Translations under genes and position numbers: made by a program
Part shown: piece by piece, positions 11,486 through 23,845 of the stretch
How the letters are laid out: each line of letters opens with the position of its first letter
How positions within the stretch are numbered: the stretch's first letter is position 1
Assembly (NCBI GenBank): GCA_032173965.1
Contig: CM063283.1
Location: 82,028,743 to 82,092,742 of the forward strand
DNA: 64,000 nt
Direction of reading: 5' to 3'
From: Sitta carolinensis
Taxonomy: Eukaryota; Chordata; Aves; Passeriformes; Sittidae
Notes under the pieces: generated by a model
Database searches by the model: none
The model's input: only the letters and a program-made list of their open reading frames with translations
What the model was told of the DNA's origin: nothing

Positions 11486-13989
11486 TATATATTCCAGAGG
11501 TCTCATGGTAGTTCTCAAAGATTAATATTATTATGCAAGACTTGAACTCTTCTCAAATCATGGCTATTTTCAAATAAAATAGGAACTAAAAGTGAAAAGA
11601 AATATTGAAAGTCACTACCATCTATAAATCTCATTTAAATAAAATACTGTTTCTTATGTTGGTACATCTATGACTTTAAATGTGTTATGCTAGTGATAAC
11701 CCTTAAAATTATAACAATATATAAAGCATATCTAATTGGGGTGGAGGCACTTAAGTAGCTAAAATATGGCATTCCAAAATACTAATATAATCAAACTCAT
11801 AAATAAATAGATGTGTATTAGAAATTGACAATGTTAGTCCTGAGGATAATTTTGGGACAATTGAAAAGTTTCTCCAAAACAAAATCATGTTTTTGTGTAT
11901 GTGCAATGTAGCCTGAATGTTGCAGTATTCTTCACATGCAAGGCTTTCCTTTTCTCTTTAGTGTTGCTGCGAAGCCACGCAAAGTGAGTTTATTCCTAAA
12001 GAAATTCAATAAGCTCTTTTTGTCTTGCAGCTCTGCAGAGGAAATAATTTGGTGCTAACCAATTAGCAAAAAAAAACACCCCCAAAAAAAACAAAATAAC
12101 AAAAAAGAAAGACTCCACCAGGATGGGGTAAAATATTATTAATCCTTGGGATATCTGATGTTAGCCCATAAAACACTCTGAAGGGCAGAGCAAGGACTCT
12201 GTTCAGACCATAGTGATCAGATGACATGGTCCCTTATTCTGAGTTTGTGGGCCTGAGACAGTCAACATCTTTAGGATGGACTTTTTTCCCAGCAATTTTA
12301 TCCATCCAGGCAAAATGATTCTAATGCAAGTAGGCATGGTCCAGACTCCATAATTGGAAGGAAAACTGGGCATTTCTAGCATACATGCCATCAAAGACAA
12401 CTGAGATAAATCACTACATACAGATGCCTTTTCTACAAGACACCTGACTTTAGGCTGAGACAGATGTGTCCTTTCAGGCCAGTATTCATGTTCTCTTTCT
12501 ACTTGTCAGCCTCACTCCTTGTCCAGTGCAGGACAAAGTGTTGTCACCAGCTGCAGCCCAATTCACTGCCTGCACAACAACTGTTTGATACTGCACAGGA
12601 AGGTGACCTGTAAACACATGCTGATGTAACTAGAAAATACATCTTCTTGCCTGAGACAAAAAGAAGCATTCCCAAGCAGCACCACTATCCTAGATTATAA
12701 GTCATTTTAGGACTCTTGGAGTAGAGCATTTAAGACAATTGCTACAAACTAGAGCTGTGCGTTTAAGCCATGTCATGAACTCCTTTAAATTTTCCCAGTA
12801 ATCTCAGCTGTAAATAGTTTCTTCATAACTTGTGGGGGGTGCCCCAGCAGGTGTGTGTGACACCAGCCTCATCAAGTCTTTGGCTACACATACTAACTTT
12901 CATTAATCTCATAGCCCATTATAATCCATGAATTTTGTAAGCCTAATAACAATTTTGAAACAGCTTTGCATGTGGATATAAGGCTACAAAACAGAAAGGC
13001 TAGCCCAGTATGAAACTAAATTGTCTGAAGTGTTTTAGAGATCAACATGAAGGAATTTTATTTCAACACATCTAGGGTCACATTAATTCTTATCTTTTAC
13101 CTCCTGCACTTCTCCTTGGGACATGCACAGTTGAGGGGTGTTGGCCCGTCTTTGGTGAGTGCAAACTTTGTAACTACATGCCATACTGCCATGGGCATGT
13201 TTGTTTGCATAACTCTAACTTCCATTGATCAGTGATGTGACAGAAGGTGTCAATGCAGCCAAATCTGCTCTTCCAAGGAAAACATTCCTTAAACTTATTA
13301 CTAAATGTATATTTTGTCTGAATGCAGTTTTTTAAGCTAAATAGAAAGAGAAATAGGCATTCATTGCTTTTTGTAGAACAGATCTGGGGAAGAGGTAGTT
13401 ATGTGGGCCATCATTTCTAGATGTTGATTTACTCTTTTTTTTAAGAGGCATCTAAAATCGTTCTGGAATGTCTTCTTATACCTTTCCTATTAGTAGTTTA
13501 GTCAACTGTGTACACAATTAATTTAATTAAATAAATTAGGGGTTTTTTCATTTTTGCCCCATTTTTTTTACTTCTTTCCGCAAACTATCACATATTGATA
13601 TCATCCACCAGGAAGCAGATCCTTCCTCCTTACTCAGACTGAAGAAGACATAGCTCTTCCAGGCCACACATGCCAGCATTACTTGAAATCCAGCACAACA
13701 AAATGTGCTCTTACGTAACACAGCTTGTTCTCTGTATCACCTTGTCATTGCCAACTTTGTGCTGCCAATCACTGATTAACTCAGCCCCAGCACATGTCTG
13801 AAGTGAAGCCCAATGTGATGTCTGATCCCTTAGCAATATTTCAGAGGGAGCAGTTTTTTTGCTTTTAGCTATGATTTAGGTAAGTAAATGCGAAGATACT
13901 GTAAGATTCAAATAATGTACTGTACATTAGACTCCTAGCTGCAGCCTTATATTATCCTTTCCAATCTTGGCTCAAAATCCAGAGGGACT
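11486..13989. other. Unique intergenic DNA, no gene recognised
   Basis: There is an A/C-rich low-complexity patch at about 12066-12115 and AT-rich sequence around 13518-13545. Several short ORFs are present, none with a recognisable domain. Confidence 0.5.
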
Positions 13990-15380
13990 CTGGATAGCTT
14001 AATTAGTTAATTTCTGTTTTGATTGGAGAGACAAAAGTAAACCTTTTGGAAATGAATTCATCAATTCAAACTGCATAACAGGCTTTATTGAAATGCAGTC
14101 TGCAATGTTCTTAAGTCAGCCTCACCACTGAATGTTAGGACTTATCTTAATTATGGTTGGTTGTAATACTGTACTTATATTAATAATGTTCTTATGTTAA
14201 AGAGATTTTTTTGACCTTTTGCAGTGCAGAAATCAATGAGAAGTTGATAAAGCCAAGTTCATTGCTGCCTAAAGTAAAGCAAGCCTGATTTGTTTACTTA
14301 CCTAAGCCTTCATCTGTCAGACCCATTCTGAAATGATTTATAGACCTCTACCCAATGAAATCATTTAAAGTAGATTAGATTCAAGGAACAATCACCTCTA
14401 ATATGACAAGCTGATGGAGGCTGACAGGTAACCAAGTTGCTCTGGATGGCAAACAAGTTCCTGAAATTCTGATTAAATTAAAATATTAATGGTACCACTG
14501 GGAAAATAAGATTGAATCATGTTAGGCGAATTCAGTATTAGAAACAAAATGCAAATAGAGGATCATTCTGTGCGAAGAAAGCCAGCTGAGGTACCAAGGG
14601 AAGTTACCTCCAGTAAACGAGAGAGCAGGAAGCGAATTCAAATGAAAAGCATTGTGTCAAGAGCTCACCTTCACCTTTCTGAGGTCTCTAAAACAACAAG
14701 GCCTAACAGGCTCTGGGGCTGGTCTGAACACTTTTGAGAGGTTACATATTTATTTGGACTTGCAGCCTAGTACTAATGAACAACTCCTGCTTTCCTAAGG
14801 TTAAAAGGTTATTCTTTGAAGCCCTAATCCATGATTTTTTCTTCTTTTTTCATGTTTGCTTAGTTTCTGTTTTCAATCCTGTACATTAAGTGGCTCTGGC
14901 TGCACTGTAATTGCTATATAACTAAATGTATTGACACTGCCTGCTTTGGGATCTGTATTAATTTTGACATACAGGGTAATTAAATGTGCTATGTGTCTCA
15001 CATGGATTTAAAGGAACAATAGATGCCTTATCTGCCAGACATGCTGAACTGTGCAATTACAACATGTTAAGAGCACTTGTTTTTTGCTTCACAACACCTT
15101 TTATTAAGGTTGTTTTAAATATCTTTAGATGTTATTTAATGGCAGTGAAGTAAAAACTATCCATCACAAGTAACACTGATGGGATTTATCTCACCTCAAT
15201 TTAGACAGGATAGACATCTTCATCTGACCTAATTGCCTAAGCCCCCATTTCAGTCAGCAGAGAGAAAGAGCTGCTTATAGATTGCCAGTCATCTGATCTG
15301 ATTTTTAGAGTTGCATTTGGATTTAATAAATTGCAACCTGAACACACCCTGCACATGCTATTCTGTGTCTTTACAGGAGG
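13990..15380. promoter_or_regulatory. Candidate conserved noncoding block(s)
   Basis: This is long repeat-free, high-complexity DNA with homeodomain-type TAAT cores. It has a forkhead-like TGTTTAC (14291-14297), a SOX-like AACAATAG (15015-15022) and AT-rich linkers such as 'ggtaattaaatgtgc'. Such texture is typical of vertebrate conserved noncoding elements in gene deserts, but motifs of this length occur by chance. Function is inferred, not shown. Confidence 0.3.
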
Positions 15381-17619
15381 AAAAAGCTTGGTAGAGGCAG
15401 CAGAAAACACCTAGAGGAAGCACTGCACCCACAGTGCCTCTAAATAGCAAAGTAGCAATCTAGTTTCAGAGTACACATTTTTTTTTTCTTTCCTAGAAGA
15501 TACTATATAAACTATGGGGGCAATGGTCACTCCAGTGAAATCCTTAGCTAGGGGAGGAATGTGATTAACAGGAAAATAAACCAGCAGCTACACAGCAGCA
15601 GTGAGGGAGAGACTCCTAGATATCCTTATCTATTGGGATGATTAGTTTTTATGGAAAAAAATGTTATGCAATATGGAAGCACTGGAAAGAAGATAGGACA
15701 TGGATAAAGCACTGACTGTGGTGAGATAAAAATGAGAAAACTTAAGTTTTTTATCATCTTGGAGAAGTGAGGGTGTAAAAGGTCAAGAAGGGACCTTTCT
15801 CCCACCAGGAGAATGTCCTAGGTGATGATCAGCTCTCAAAGGTGTTTGATGAGTTTTGCGACTGCAGAAAATTGAGGTGCTGGACAAGTACTGGTCTGGG
15901 GACATGGGCAGAAGAAGAGGCTACTTTTGTTTTCTGACACAAAAGCGAGAGAAGAGGAATGTATTTACCTTTCAATGCCACTAACAATGACTATGTCAAC
16001 ACTCGTTACTAGATTAAAAACCTGATTAATTCTGACTGTTAGGATTATTGTACAGTGAATTTACCAGTGGCAATACTAAATTGAAAACTAGCAGCAATCA
16101 AAAGAATCTGAAGCATGTTGGTCGAGCTTCAGGGACCGCCAGAACAAAATGCAGCTCAGGAGAAAGAAAAACTGTCCCATTTATCTTCAGGATATTTACA
16201 AAATGGATAGCCAGCTTGACAGCTAGCACAGTAGACCTTGGAGAATGCCAGAAAAGACCATGATCTTGAGGTGAATTTTCCACTCATGTATTCTGGTCTG
16301 AAAAATCAGCCCATAAATATATGACTTTGAAATTATCTGTAATTTCTCCCACTTTGTAATAGACAGGAAGTTTAACCTTAAGAATAAAGGAGTCTTTGTG
16401 TTCTCACCACATGTGCCAATTGAAAAATTATAGTATATAACCTATATTAAGAGCATTGCAAAGTAAAATACTACCTACTCCGAAGTTTAACTCTTTTCAT
16501 TAGGGAAAAGGATAGTAGGGCTCTCAGAAAGCACATTTTATGTGTGTATCTTCCTCAGTGTATTAAACAAATTCTCACACATCTGTGAATCATTATTTCC
16601 ACAGTTCACCTACTTCTGTCTATAAAATGTGGCTCTGAGACACAGGAAAATCTCCTGTGACCAAGTGGCAAAAGTACCATGGGAAAATGCTATTTTCTTA
16701 CATTTACTCTGCAGCCCATAATGATCTTGTTATTGTGAAGACTGTGATAGGATGCCATGTCCAAGGTTTAAAAAGAATAAGTCCAAGTCTTCATTTCATA
16801 ATGATGTTGGAAATTACTTTCTCTCAGATTATCAGAATTTCTTAGCAAGCCATCATTTTATAAGCACTTTGAAAATTATTCTATGTCCTTAGGTACCAAA
16901 ACAGAGATCAGGTTCTTTGAAGTTTTCAGTTTTAAAACTTTTGACCTCTAGGTACATTTCACATTGTAGTAATGGAAGTGTGTCTGTAAGGTATTATATC
17001 TAGTCTTGTTATATCTCTGCCATTCAGGATATTAACTACTTAGTCATTAATTTCAGTCCTATCACTGTCTGACATACAGGACAACTCTAAATGTCCAGTT
17101 TCTCTTAAGCTTCAAAACTAATACAGTCTAACATTTTGACAGCTTTGTCTTTGGTATCACTACACAATTAATTCATCATTACATGAAAAGGAGCAAAACA
17201 TCTGTTATGTAGAATTCAGGGCAAACAGAAGTACAAGCAGAAGCTAGCAAATTTGAGCATTCCTCCAATAAAGGCTCTAGCAAGAGGATGGAATAAAGTT
17301 TCTGAGCAAAAAAAATCAACAACCTTCATCCATAAGTGCAACCAGCAAAGGGAAATACAAATTTGAGAGAAGTAAAATTGGGTCCTCATGCAAATTTCTG
17401 CTCGAAATTTAAACTTTCCCCCTGAATTTCCTTGTAAACCCTGAAATTTTTAATTAGACAGAAATATCACTGTCTTGAATACTCCCTATGAATGTACACA
17501 TGAACAAATTCTTCTTCTGCTTTCAAGAAGGTAATATGATGACTGTGTTGTAAAGCATTGACAATTCTCTCCTATATTTGTATTCTTCTTCATTCTCACT
17601 CTCTTTCTTTCTCTACATG

Positions 17620-17650
17620 TATATATATATTATATATATATATATATATG
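17620..17650. repeat. (TA)n microsatellite
   Basis: Alternating TA/AT with one phase break ('atatattatata'). Likely length-variable. Confidence 0.9.
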
Positions 17651-18244
17651 TGCAAACAGCAATGTGTATATATTTGAGTATCCATCTGCCTGTATATAGC
17701 AAGGATATACCTTAAAAACTACCTATCATTCTACCTAATTGTAGTGGTAGATGTTTGTTTGAGAATAATCAGGGGTGTATAATGCTTTTTATCTGTCCAT
17801 TTTACAGCACAGATTGCTAGTATATGGTTTACCACATGGTTCCTGTATTTTATGCACTATCCCCATGCATAGACTGAAAGCATTGAAAACATGAGTAGCT
17901 GTTGTTAACACTGGAAAAAATGGAATCCATAGATTAAATTTCAACATCAGCTATACAGGTCTGAATTTCTTGCAGCTTTTATTCTAATGCCTAGTAATGT
18001 TTAAGTTATCAATATTAGCTTATATAACATTCAGGCTTTGGGCCTGGGTAAGATTAAACTGCTTTCCATTTTAACAGAAAATTTTTAGCTCTCTCCAAAT
18101 CTCTGAATACTACCAGACTTCATGGAAATGTAAAGAAGGTTTTCATTTATAAACAAGTTCTGAATTTTGGCTACTTTTGTCAAAAAACTCACTGTCTATG
18201 TTGCATTCCAAACAAATAAGAATCAAATGTTATTTCAAATTGCC

Positions 18245-18266
18245 TTTTTTTTTTTTTTTTTTTTTT
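18245..18266. repeat. Poly-T run (22 nt)
   Basis: An uninterrupted run of 22 thymines on the plus strand. No retroposed sequence could be identified next to it on either strand. Confidence 0.9.
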
Positions 18267-20699
18267 GGTCTAATCTTGTAGTCTTGTGATTTGTCTTTTC
18301 ATTTATTCCTGGATTATCTGTGTTTTTCATATAAAATCAAGAACAGTAGCCTTGAGCTTCTCTCCTCATGGACTTCTGACCTTGATTCAAGTTCAGCTTA
18401 AGGAGTATTTGTTTCCCATCAGGCAAGGCTGATGGGAATTGATATTGGACTTCTACAATTGCTTTCTGTGGAAAAATCTCACTTAAATATGGAAACTTCA
18501 CAGCATTTCTTAAGACAAAAAGGCTGTGGATCCATCTGTGCTCCTGTCTTAGGACAGCTTGGAACAAGGAACATGCCATTGTTGTTCTTCAAATGCTCCA
18601 CACTCAGTTTTGTGAACTATTCCAAGAATTAAGACTTGATTTTTGTTGCAGCTAGTGAAATATAAATTCTTGTAGAAGTTAAGACTGAGATTAGAACGAA
18701 GAGCTGGCATCTAAAGATGACTGGTGAGTAAAAAATTTGAACAGAGCTATCAGGCATGAAGAGATGAGACAGGTTTTATCAGTTGTATCCTTTTTCTTCA
18801 GTTTTACATTGAAATCAGTGGTAGAACTGTGGTCATATGGGCAAGAGATGACATGCTCAAACACTGCAGCCAACTCATTGTCTGAAAGGAAAGGTCATAG
18901 CTCCCTGTGGAAGGAGATGGGGAGATATGGTCTTGGGAATTGGTACTTCCTTGTTGTTCAAACACAAGCCCTCAGCAGGACTTTGAGATTTTGGATGATA
19001 CTGCCAAGTTAGTGGGGTTGTAGACAGCACCTCAAGCAGTTTCTGTGCTGCCTCAGCGCAGCTTGGCCACATTCTGACTGATGGCTGCCCTCCATCCCCC
19101 TGTGCCATCCTCTAAAGAATAACACTTGGGTAGCAGTGAGGCTTGCTTCTTGTAGAATTTGACGTTAAATTCAATTTATCTCAATATTATTAAGGAATTT
19201 TGATTGAGAAATCTTTGACAGTTCAGAATTTTAAAAAATACAGTAATGACCCAACTTTGAAAAGAATGATTCTCGTCAATTTAAAATTTACAAACAAATG
19301 TACTATTAACATCTCTTAACATATGTTTCTCTGCTTTTATATGTGTTATGGTTAGTGAAGGAGATGGAGATTCCTCAAAGAGTAAGAGGACACTCTCATT
19401 AGGTTTCTCAGTGCCTGCTGCACATTATTATCCTAAAAAAATATGTGCTTAAGACAGAGATGTGAATAAACTTGTATGAATTCTAGAAAATATGTTTATA
19501 CCGTAAATTTTCAATTTTCTCTTATTTTCTCTGTTGGGTGCTTTATGAGTGCTTTACTCAAACCTTAATTATTTTTGTTTTCATGAGTCATGCTGATACG
19601 TCTATTTTACCTCAAAACCTCTACTGCAACATTTGGTGGTTTTCAAATTATTTGCAAACATTTTGTAATATATAGCAATATACATTGCTATTTTAGTGTA
19701 AGTATATTTCTATACAAACAGTTTAATAAGTGCATAATTCAGAGAAACTAGAAACTAACTAGAACAGCTAAGGTTAAGCTTCTGATTGCAAAAAAGTTGA
19801 ATATCTCAGTGAGACTCTCTAACAAAATGAAATCCCTTTTTTGCCTTAGTTAACCAAATTGTAAGTTTAGCTGTGTTTATCTTTAAAGCAAGCCCTGATC
19901 TGGTTGCCATATTAATACAGGTCTGTGTGGGAAAACAACTTAGAAAATGTGAATATGACCTTTTATTTGTAAACAACATTCTCCTTTATTCTCAGTCTTT
20001 GACTTGTGGCCATGTCTAGAATGACTGATTCTTATCTAACTGAATTCACTTCATTGTTGTGATTTCTTACTTCACCTTGATGTTTTTGTTATGTTACAAT
20101 TGCTAAGGAATATCATGCCACAGGAGTTAGATGTGGTATGAATCAGATTCTGCTACTACTATCTATAATGATTGACTGATTCAAAAATGTTCATTTCTGG
20201 AAATATTGATTGATCTTCATAGAGATTCTTCTCTTTGTTAATCAATTTCTTAAGATAAATAAACTTTTATGTGTTTTTTCCTCTCTCTGTGGGTCTGGGA
20301 TACTTTCAGTCACGCAAGCACACCTTGACGATTTCTTTCAAATATTTATTGTCTTTCTATACAGCATTTGCTTCTAATTCTGTCATGAGGGAACAACTGT
20401 TGCTATCTTCCAGCTGACATGATCTGTTCCCTAAGCAAGCTGGTTTTCTGATAACATCAACACTGATTTGAATGTGTGTCGTGTCGTCATTTGTTCGTTA
20501 CTACTCTTTCTAATGATGGGTGTTTTCCAAAGAAAGTAGGAGAACCTGACATGTATGGCCAGATACTGCATTTCTGCAGGCAGCCTGGGGCTTTTTTCCA
20601 TACCTATCTCTCCACTTCTCCCAGCTGGTGTTTCTCAATAAACTGTGAGCTCTAAAACTTCCTCTTAGATTAATTCCTTCTCAGTTGCCCTTAGTCATA

Positions 20700-21040
20700 C
20701 AGCGTCAGTGTGGCCATGGGGATGTGGCATCACTGCAGTGCCCACTGAAGGGACTCTTGCTGGGCAGAGCACTGTGCCTCAGGGATGACTGGGCCTGGAA
20801 CAGGTGACAGCCCCAGAGAGACAGGCATCCTTCTGTGGCAGGGCTGACAGCTCTCTCCCCATGGAAAGGTGGACTGGGTAACTCTTTGAGAACAGCTGAC
20901 TGAGGTCATTGACAGTGGCCCAGCTTCTCTGTCCAGTTGGTCTGCTGGGGATGACAGCAGTGGAAGAGCTCTTTGCAGGGGTCTTTCAGCCCAGTACCTG
21001 ACACCAGCCTGTGCCCACACTAGCACTGTCAATTACACTT
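20700..21040. other. GC-richer unclassified patch
   Basis: This stretch is clearly richer in G and C than its flanks, with many CAG/CTG-containing words. It lies just before a candidate LTR. It may be part of an unrecognised retroviral element. The 100-codon minus-strand ORF (20730-21032) shows no known domain, so no gene is called. Confidence 0.35.
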
Positions 21041-21165
21041 TCAATACACTGTCAAAGTAATACTCTCATAGTGGAGTTAGAGCAAGATAAACCCTTCCTC
21101 TACTCCTAAGTAAGATCAATGATATGTAAAATACACTTAATAGATACTCTGTTATTTCTGTATAG

Positions 21166-21451
21166 TGTTGTGTGGTGGAAGTTGCCTTAGCCTGTGTTCT
21201 AATGAAGCAGTAACTTTAACCAACCTCTTTCCCATCTGCTCACTCACTGGTTACTCCAGAGGTCTTGGGGCAGAGCTTGTGCTTTCACACTGTCTGTGCA
21301 CTCCTTATAAAAGGACTCCAGGTACTTCTAGGTATATCAGAACAGGCATTGCTCTGACCCTCCCTAGTTATCGTTTTATCTCAGTTGGTAATAAACCTCG
21401 GCCAGCATTACTAGTTCAGTCAGCAGATGTGGGATTCTCATGTAGGTGACA
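21166..21451 (+). mobile_element. Candidate short ERV LTR (unclassified)
   Basis: LTR-like architecture is visible in order: a TGTTGTGTGG start, a TATA box TATAAAAGG at 21306-21314, a polyadenylation signal AATAAA at 21390-21395 (about 80 bp downstream), and a GACA end near 21451. The TATA-to-polyA spacing fits an R region. No target-site duplication is seen and I do not recognise the family. A chance arrangement or a unique promoter-like sequence remains possible. Confidence 0.4.
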
Positions 21452-22768
21452 AACCGGGCAGCCCGGCCCCACTCCATGGCACCAGGGATGTACACTCTCT
21501 GCTCTCCTTACCCCTGGCTCACGGGGTTTTGATTCTTTTTCTTTTTAAATTACATTTTGCATTCAGGAAAATCAGATGACATTTGAGTGGGGTTCAGATA
21601 ACAAAGCTGGGTACATCACAGTTATCTTCAAATTCTAGTCTACAAACATTTTTGCACTTGCCTGGTGCTTATTGCAAGGGCAAAGTGGAATAGTCTCTAG
21701 GCTTCATTGCAATATAAACATCAAATTCTATTATCAGCAGTCTAAGCATGGTTTTACATTATAAAATATAGACTATAGCTGCAATAATAACTATAGAAAT
21801 ATAGAATGTATAAGCAATAAATATAAACATAACCGAGGAAGCAGCTATTATATCCATCTCGCAGCATTCAAATCAGTTTCCTACCAACTTTGTCCATTGT
21901 TTTCCATGACCCTGTACCTGATCTTCTGCAATGGCTCCATTCATAATAATGAGTCCAAATGTCCTGGAAATATCTTCTTGCCCAGATGGAGAACATTTGT
22001 TAAGTAGCAGGTATTTGAAATATATATATTTGTATATTTATGTGTATGCTGAAAGGTAAAATATTCATAATCCACTGAAGAAAGCTTAGGCCTTTCTTAA
22101 AATAGGGTAGCTTTAATGAAAATAACTGTGATATGAACTTTGCTTCAAGCTTCCTTTGGTAGATTAAAGGAAAAGCATAGACATAAATATATTAACATGT
22201 TATTAATGTTTATTGTTGAAATATGTATATATGAGATATGCTCCTTCATACATTATGTAATGTCTAAATTACACAAATGTGGGGGAGTTTAATAAGTACC
22301 CACATGGTTTCATCTTTTTATGTAATTTTGCTATATTCTAAATTAAGCAAGCAAAAGTCACTACTTTTATTCATTTTTAAAATTGCTTTAAATGCGAAAG
22401 CAGGTGAATGGTAACACAATGAAATACCATAGGTAACATTGCATTGATTTTTTTTTCTTTAATAAAGCAGGATAAATGGAGAACTGAAGAAAAACTATGA
22501 TGAAAAATGGTACAAATGCCCAACAGAGGAGAAATAAGTAGACTGATTAACACTAAATCTGTGATTAAAATATGCTGCCTACAAAAGGTAAATTTCTGTC
22601 AATATCTCTTTTTTTTTTTTTAAATCACTTTATCCCAAGCAGTACATTTATTGAGCCATAGTGGTGATTGGTGGATTGATGACAGATGCTTAGCCAAGCT
22701 CTGGGCAAGAGTTGAAGGAGATATGTGGAATGCTGCAGGATAGAACTGAAAAAACAATGCCTTGAAGC
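21452..22768. other. Unique AT-rich intergenic DNA
   Basis: After a short GC-rich segment (21455-21530) the sequence is strongly AT-rich. It has ATA-type repeats (about 21770-21830, 22018-22045) and short T runs near 22450 and 22612. No gene is recognised. Confidence 0.5.
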
Positions 22769-23845
22769 TGTAGTGGGTTGACTCTGGCACTCACCTAAGG
22801 TGCTCTCTCACTAACTCCTATACTGGACAGCAGAGAGAATATATAACAAAGGGCTCATGAGTTGAGTCAGCACCGAAGAGATCACTCTTCTGAGATGGTA
22901 CCAAATACCATCACAGGCAAAACAGGCTGAACTTCAAAATACAAAGTGAATTTATTACTAACAAAATCAGAGCAAGATAATGAGAAGTAAAATAAGCCCT
23001 TAAAAACATTCTCTCCTACCCCTCCCTCTTTCCCAGCTCTACCTTCTTCCCCAGTGGCACAGGGAGGGAGGGAATGGGGGTTATGGTCAGTTCATCACCC
23101 GAGGCTTCTCCCACTGCTCAGAGAGAGGAGTCATTCCCTGCTGCACCGTGGGTCCCTCCCACGGGGGACAGCTCTCTGTGACCTTCTCCAGCGTGGTTCC
23201 ACTCTCACCAGCAGCACCTCCCTGTGAGCTGCTGCAGCGTGAGTCCATCCCACAGGCAAACAGCCCTCCCAAAACTGCTGCAGTGGGGTCACTCTTCTAA
23301 GGCTGCAATCCTCCAAGGACAGGCTGCTCCAGCCTGGGAGCAGGGCCCCTCTCCTTGGGTTTCCCACGGGTTTACAGCCTGCTCTTGGGCATCCACCTGC
23401 TCCAGTGTGGGGCTCCTCCATGGGCTGCAGGTGGATCTCTGCATCCCCATGGCCCTCCACGGGCTGCAGGGGCACAGCTGCTTCACCACGGTCCTCACCA
23501 TGGCCTGAAGAGCCATCCTGGCTCCAGTGCCTGCAGCACCTCCTCCCCTCCTTCACTGGCCTGGGTGTCTGCAGAGCTGTTCCTCTCACATGTTCTCACC
23601 CTGCTCTTCTCTGGTTGCAATTAAAACTGCGCAACAACTTTTGTCTTTCTTTCTTCTTAAATATGTTACCACCGTTTCTAATTGGCCAGCCCGGGCCAGC
23701 AGCATGCCCATCTTTGGAGACATGAGGGATTGGGTCTGCAGGACATAGAGGAAGCTTCTGGCAGCTTCTCACAGAAGCCATCCCTGTAGTCCTTCCTCCC
23801 CATGCTGTCCCACTACCGAAAACCAGGCCATGCAAACCCAATACA
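22769..23845 (-). mobile_element. Complete avian ERV solo LTR (1,077 bp), antisense
   Basis: The plus strand runs from 'tgtagtgggttgactctgg' to 'tgcaaacccaataca', matching a bird LTR family at both ends (TG...CA). The sense strand is minus. It starts TGTATTGGGTTTGC, followed by the GGCTTCTGTGAGAAGCTGC block and a TATA-like ATATTTAAGAAG (about 23655-23666). Next comes a GC-rich leader made of repeated 'ctccagcgtgggtcc..cacgg' type units, then AATAAA near 22950, then the 3' end. No internal retroviral genes adjoin either end, so it is a solo LTR left by recombination. Flanking five-base sequences (GAAGC, GATGT) do not match, so the duplication has decayed or the edges shifted. Overlapping ORFs on both strands lie in the repeated leader. 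Confidence 0.9.

Larger units (their letters stand above)
15381..20699. other. Unique intergenic DNA with simple repeats
   Basis: No gene is recognised. It includes an (AT)n tract (17620-17650) and a 22-nt T run (18245-18266). ORFs of 60-91 codons on both strands around 18.3-19.1 kb overlap each other and carry no recognisable domain. Confidence 0.5.

Noticed and set aside
23087..23841. Cluster of overlapping ORFs on both strands
   Set aside because: All lie inside the solo LTR; no retroviral protein domain is visible. The 152-codon frame follows the repeated leader units.
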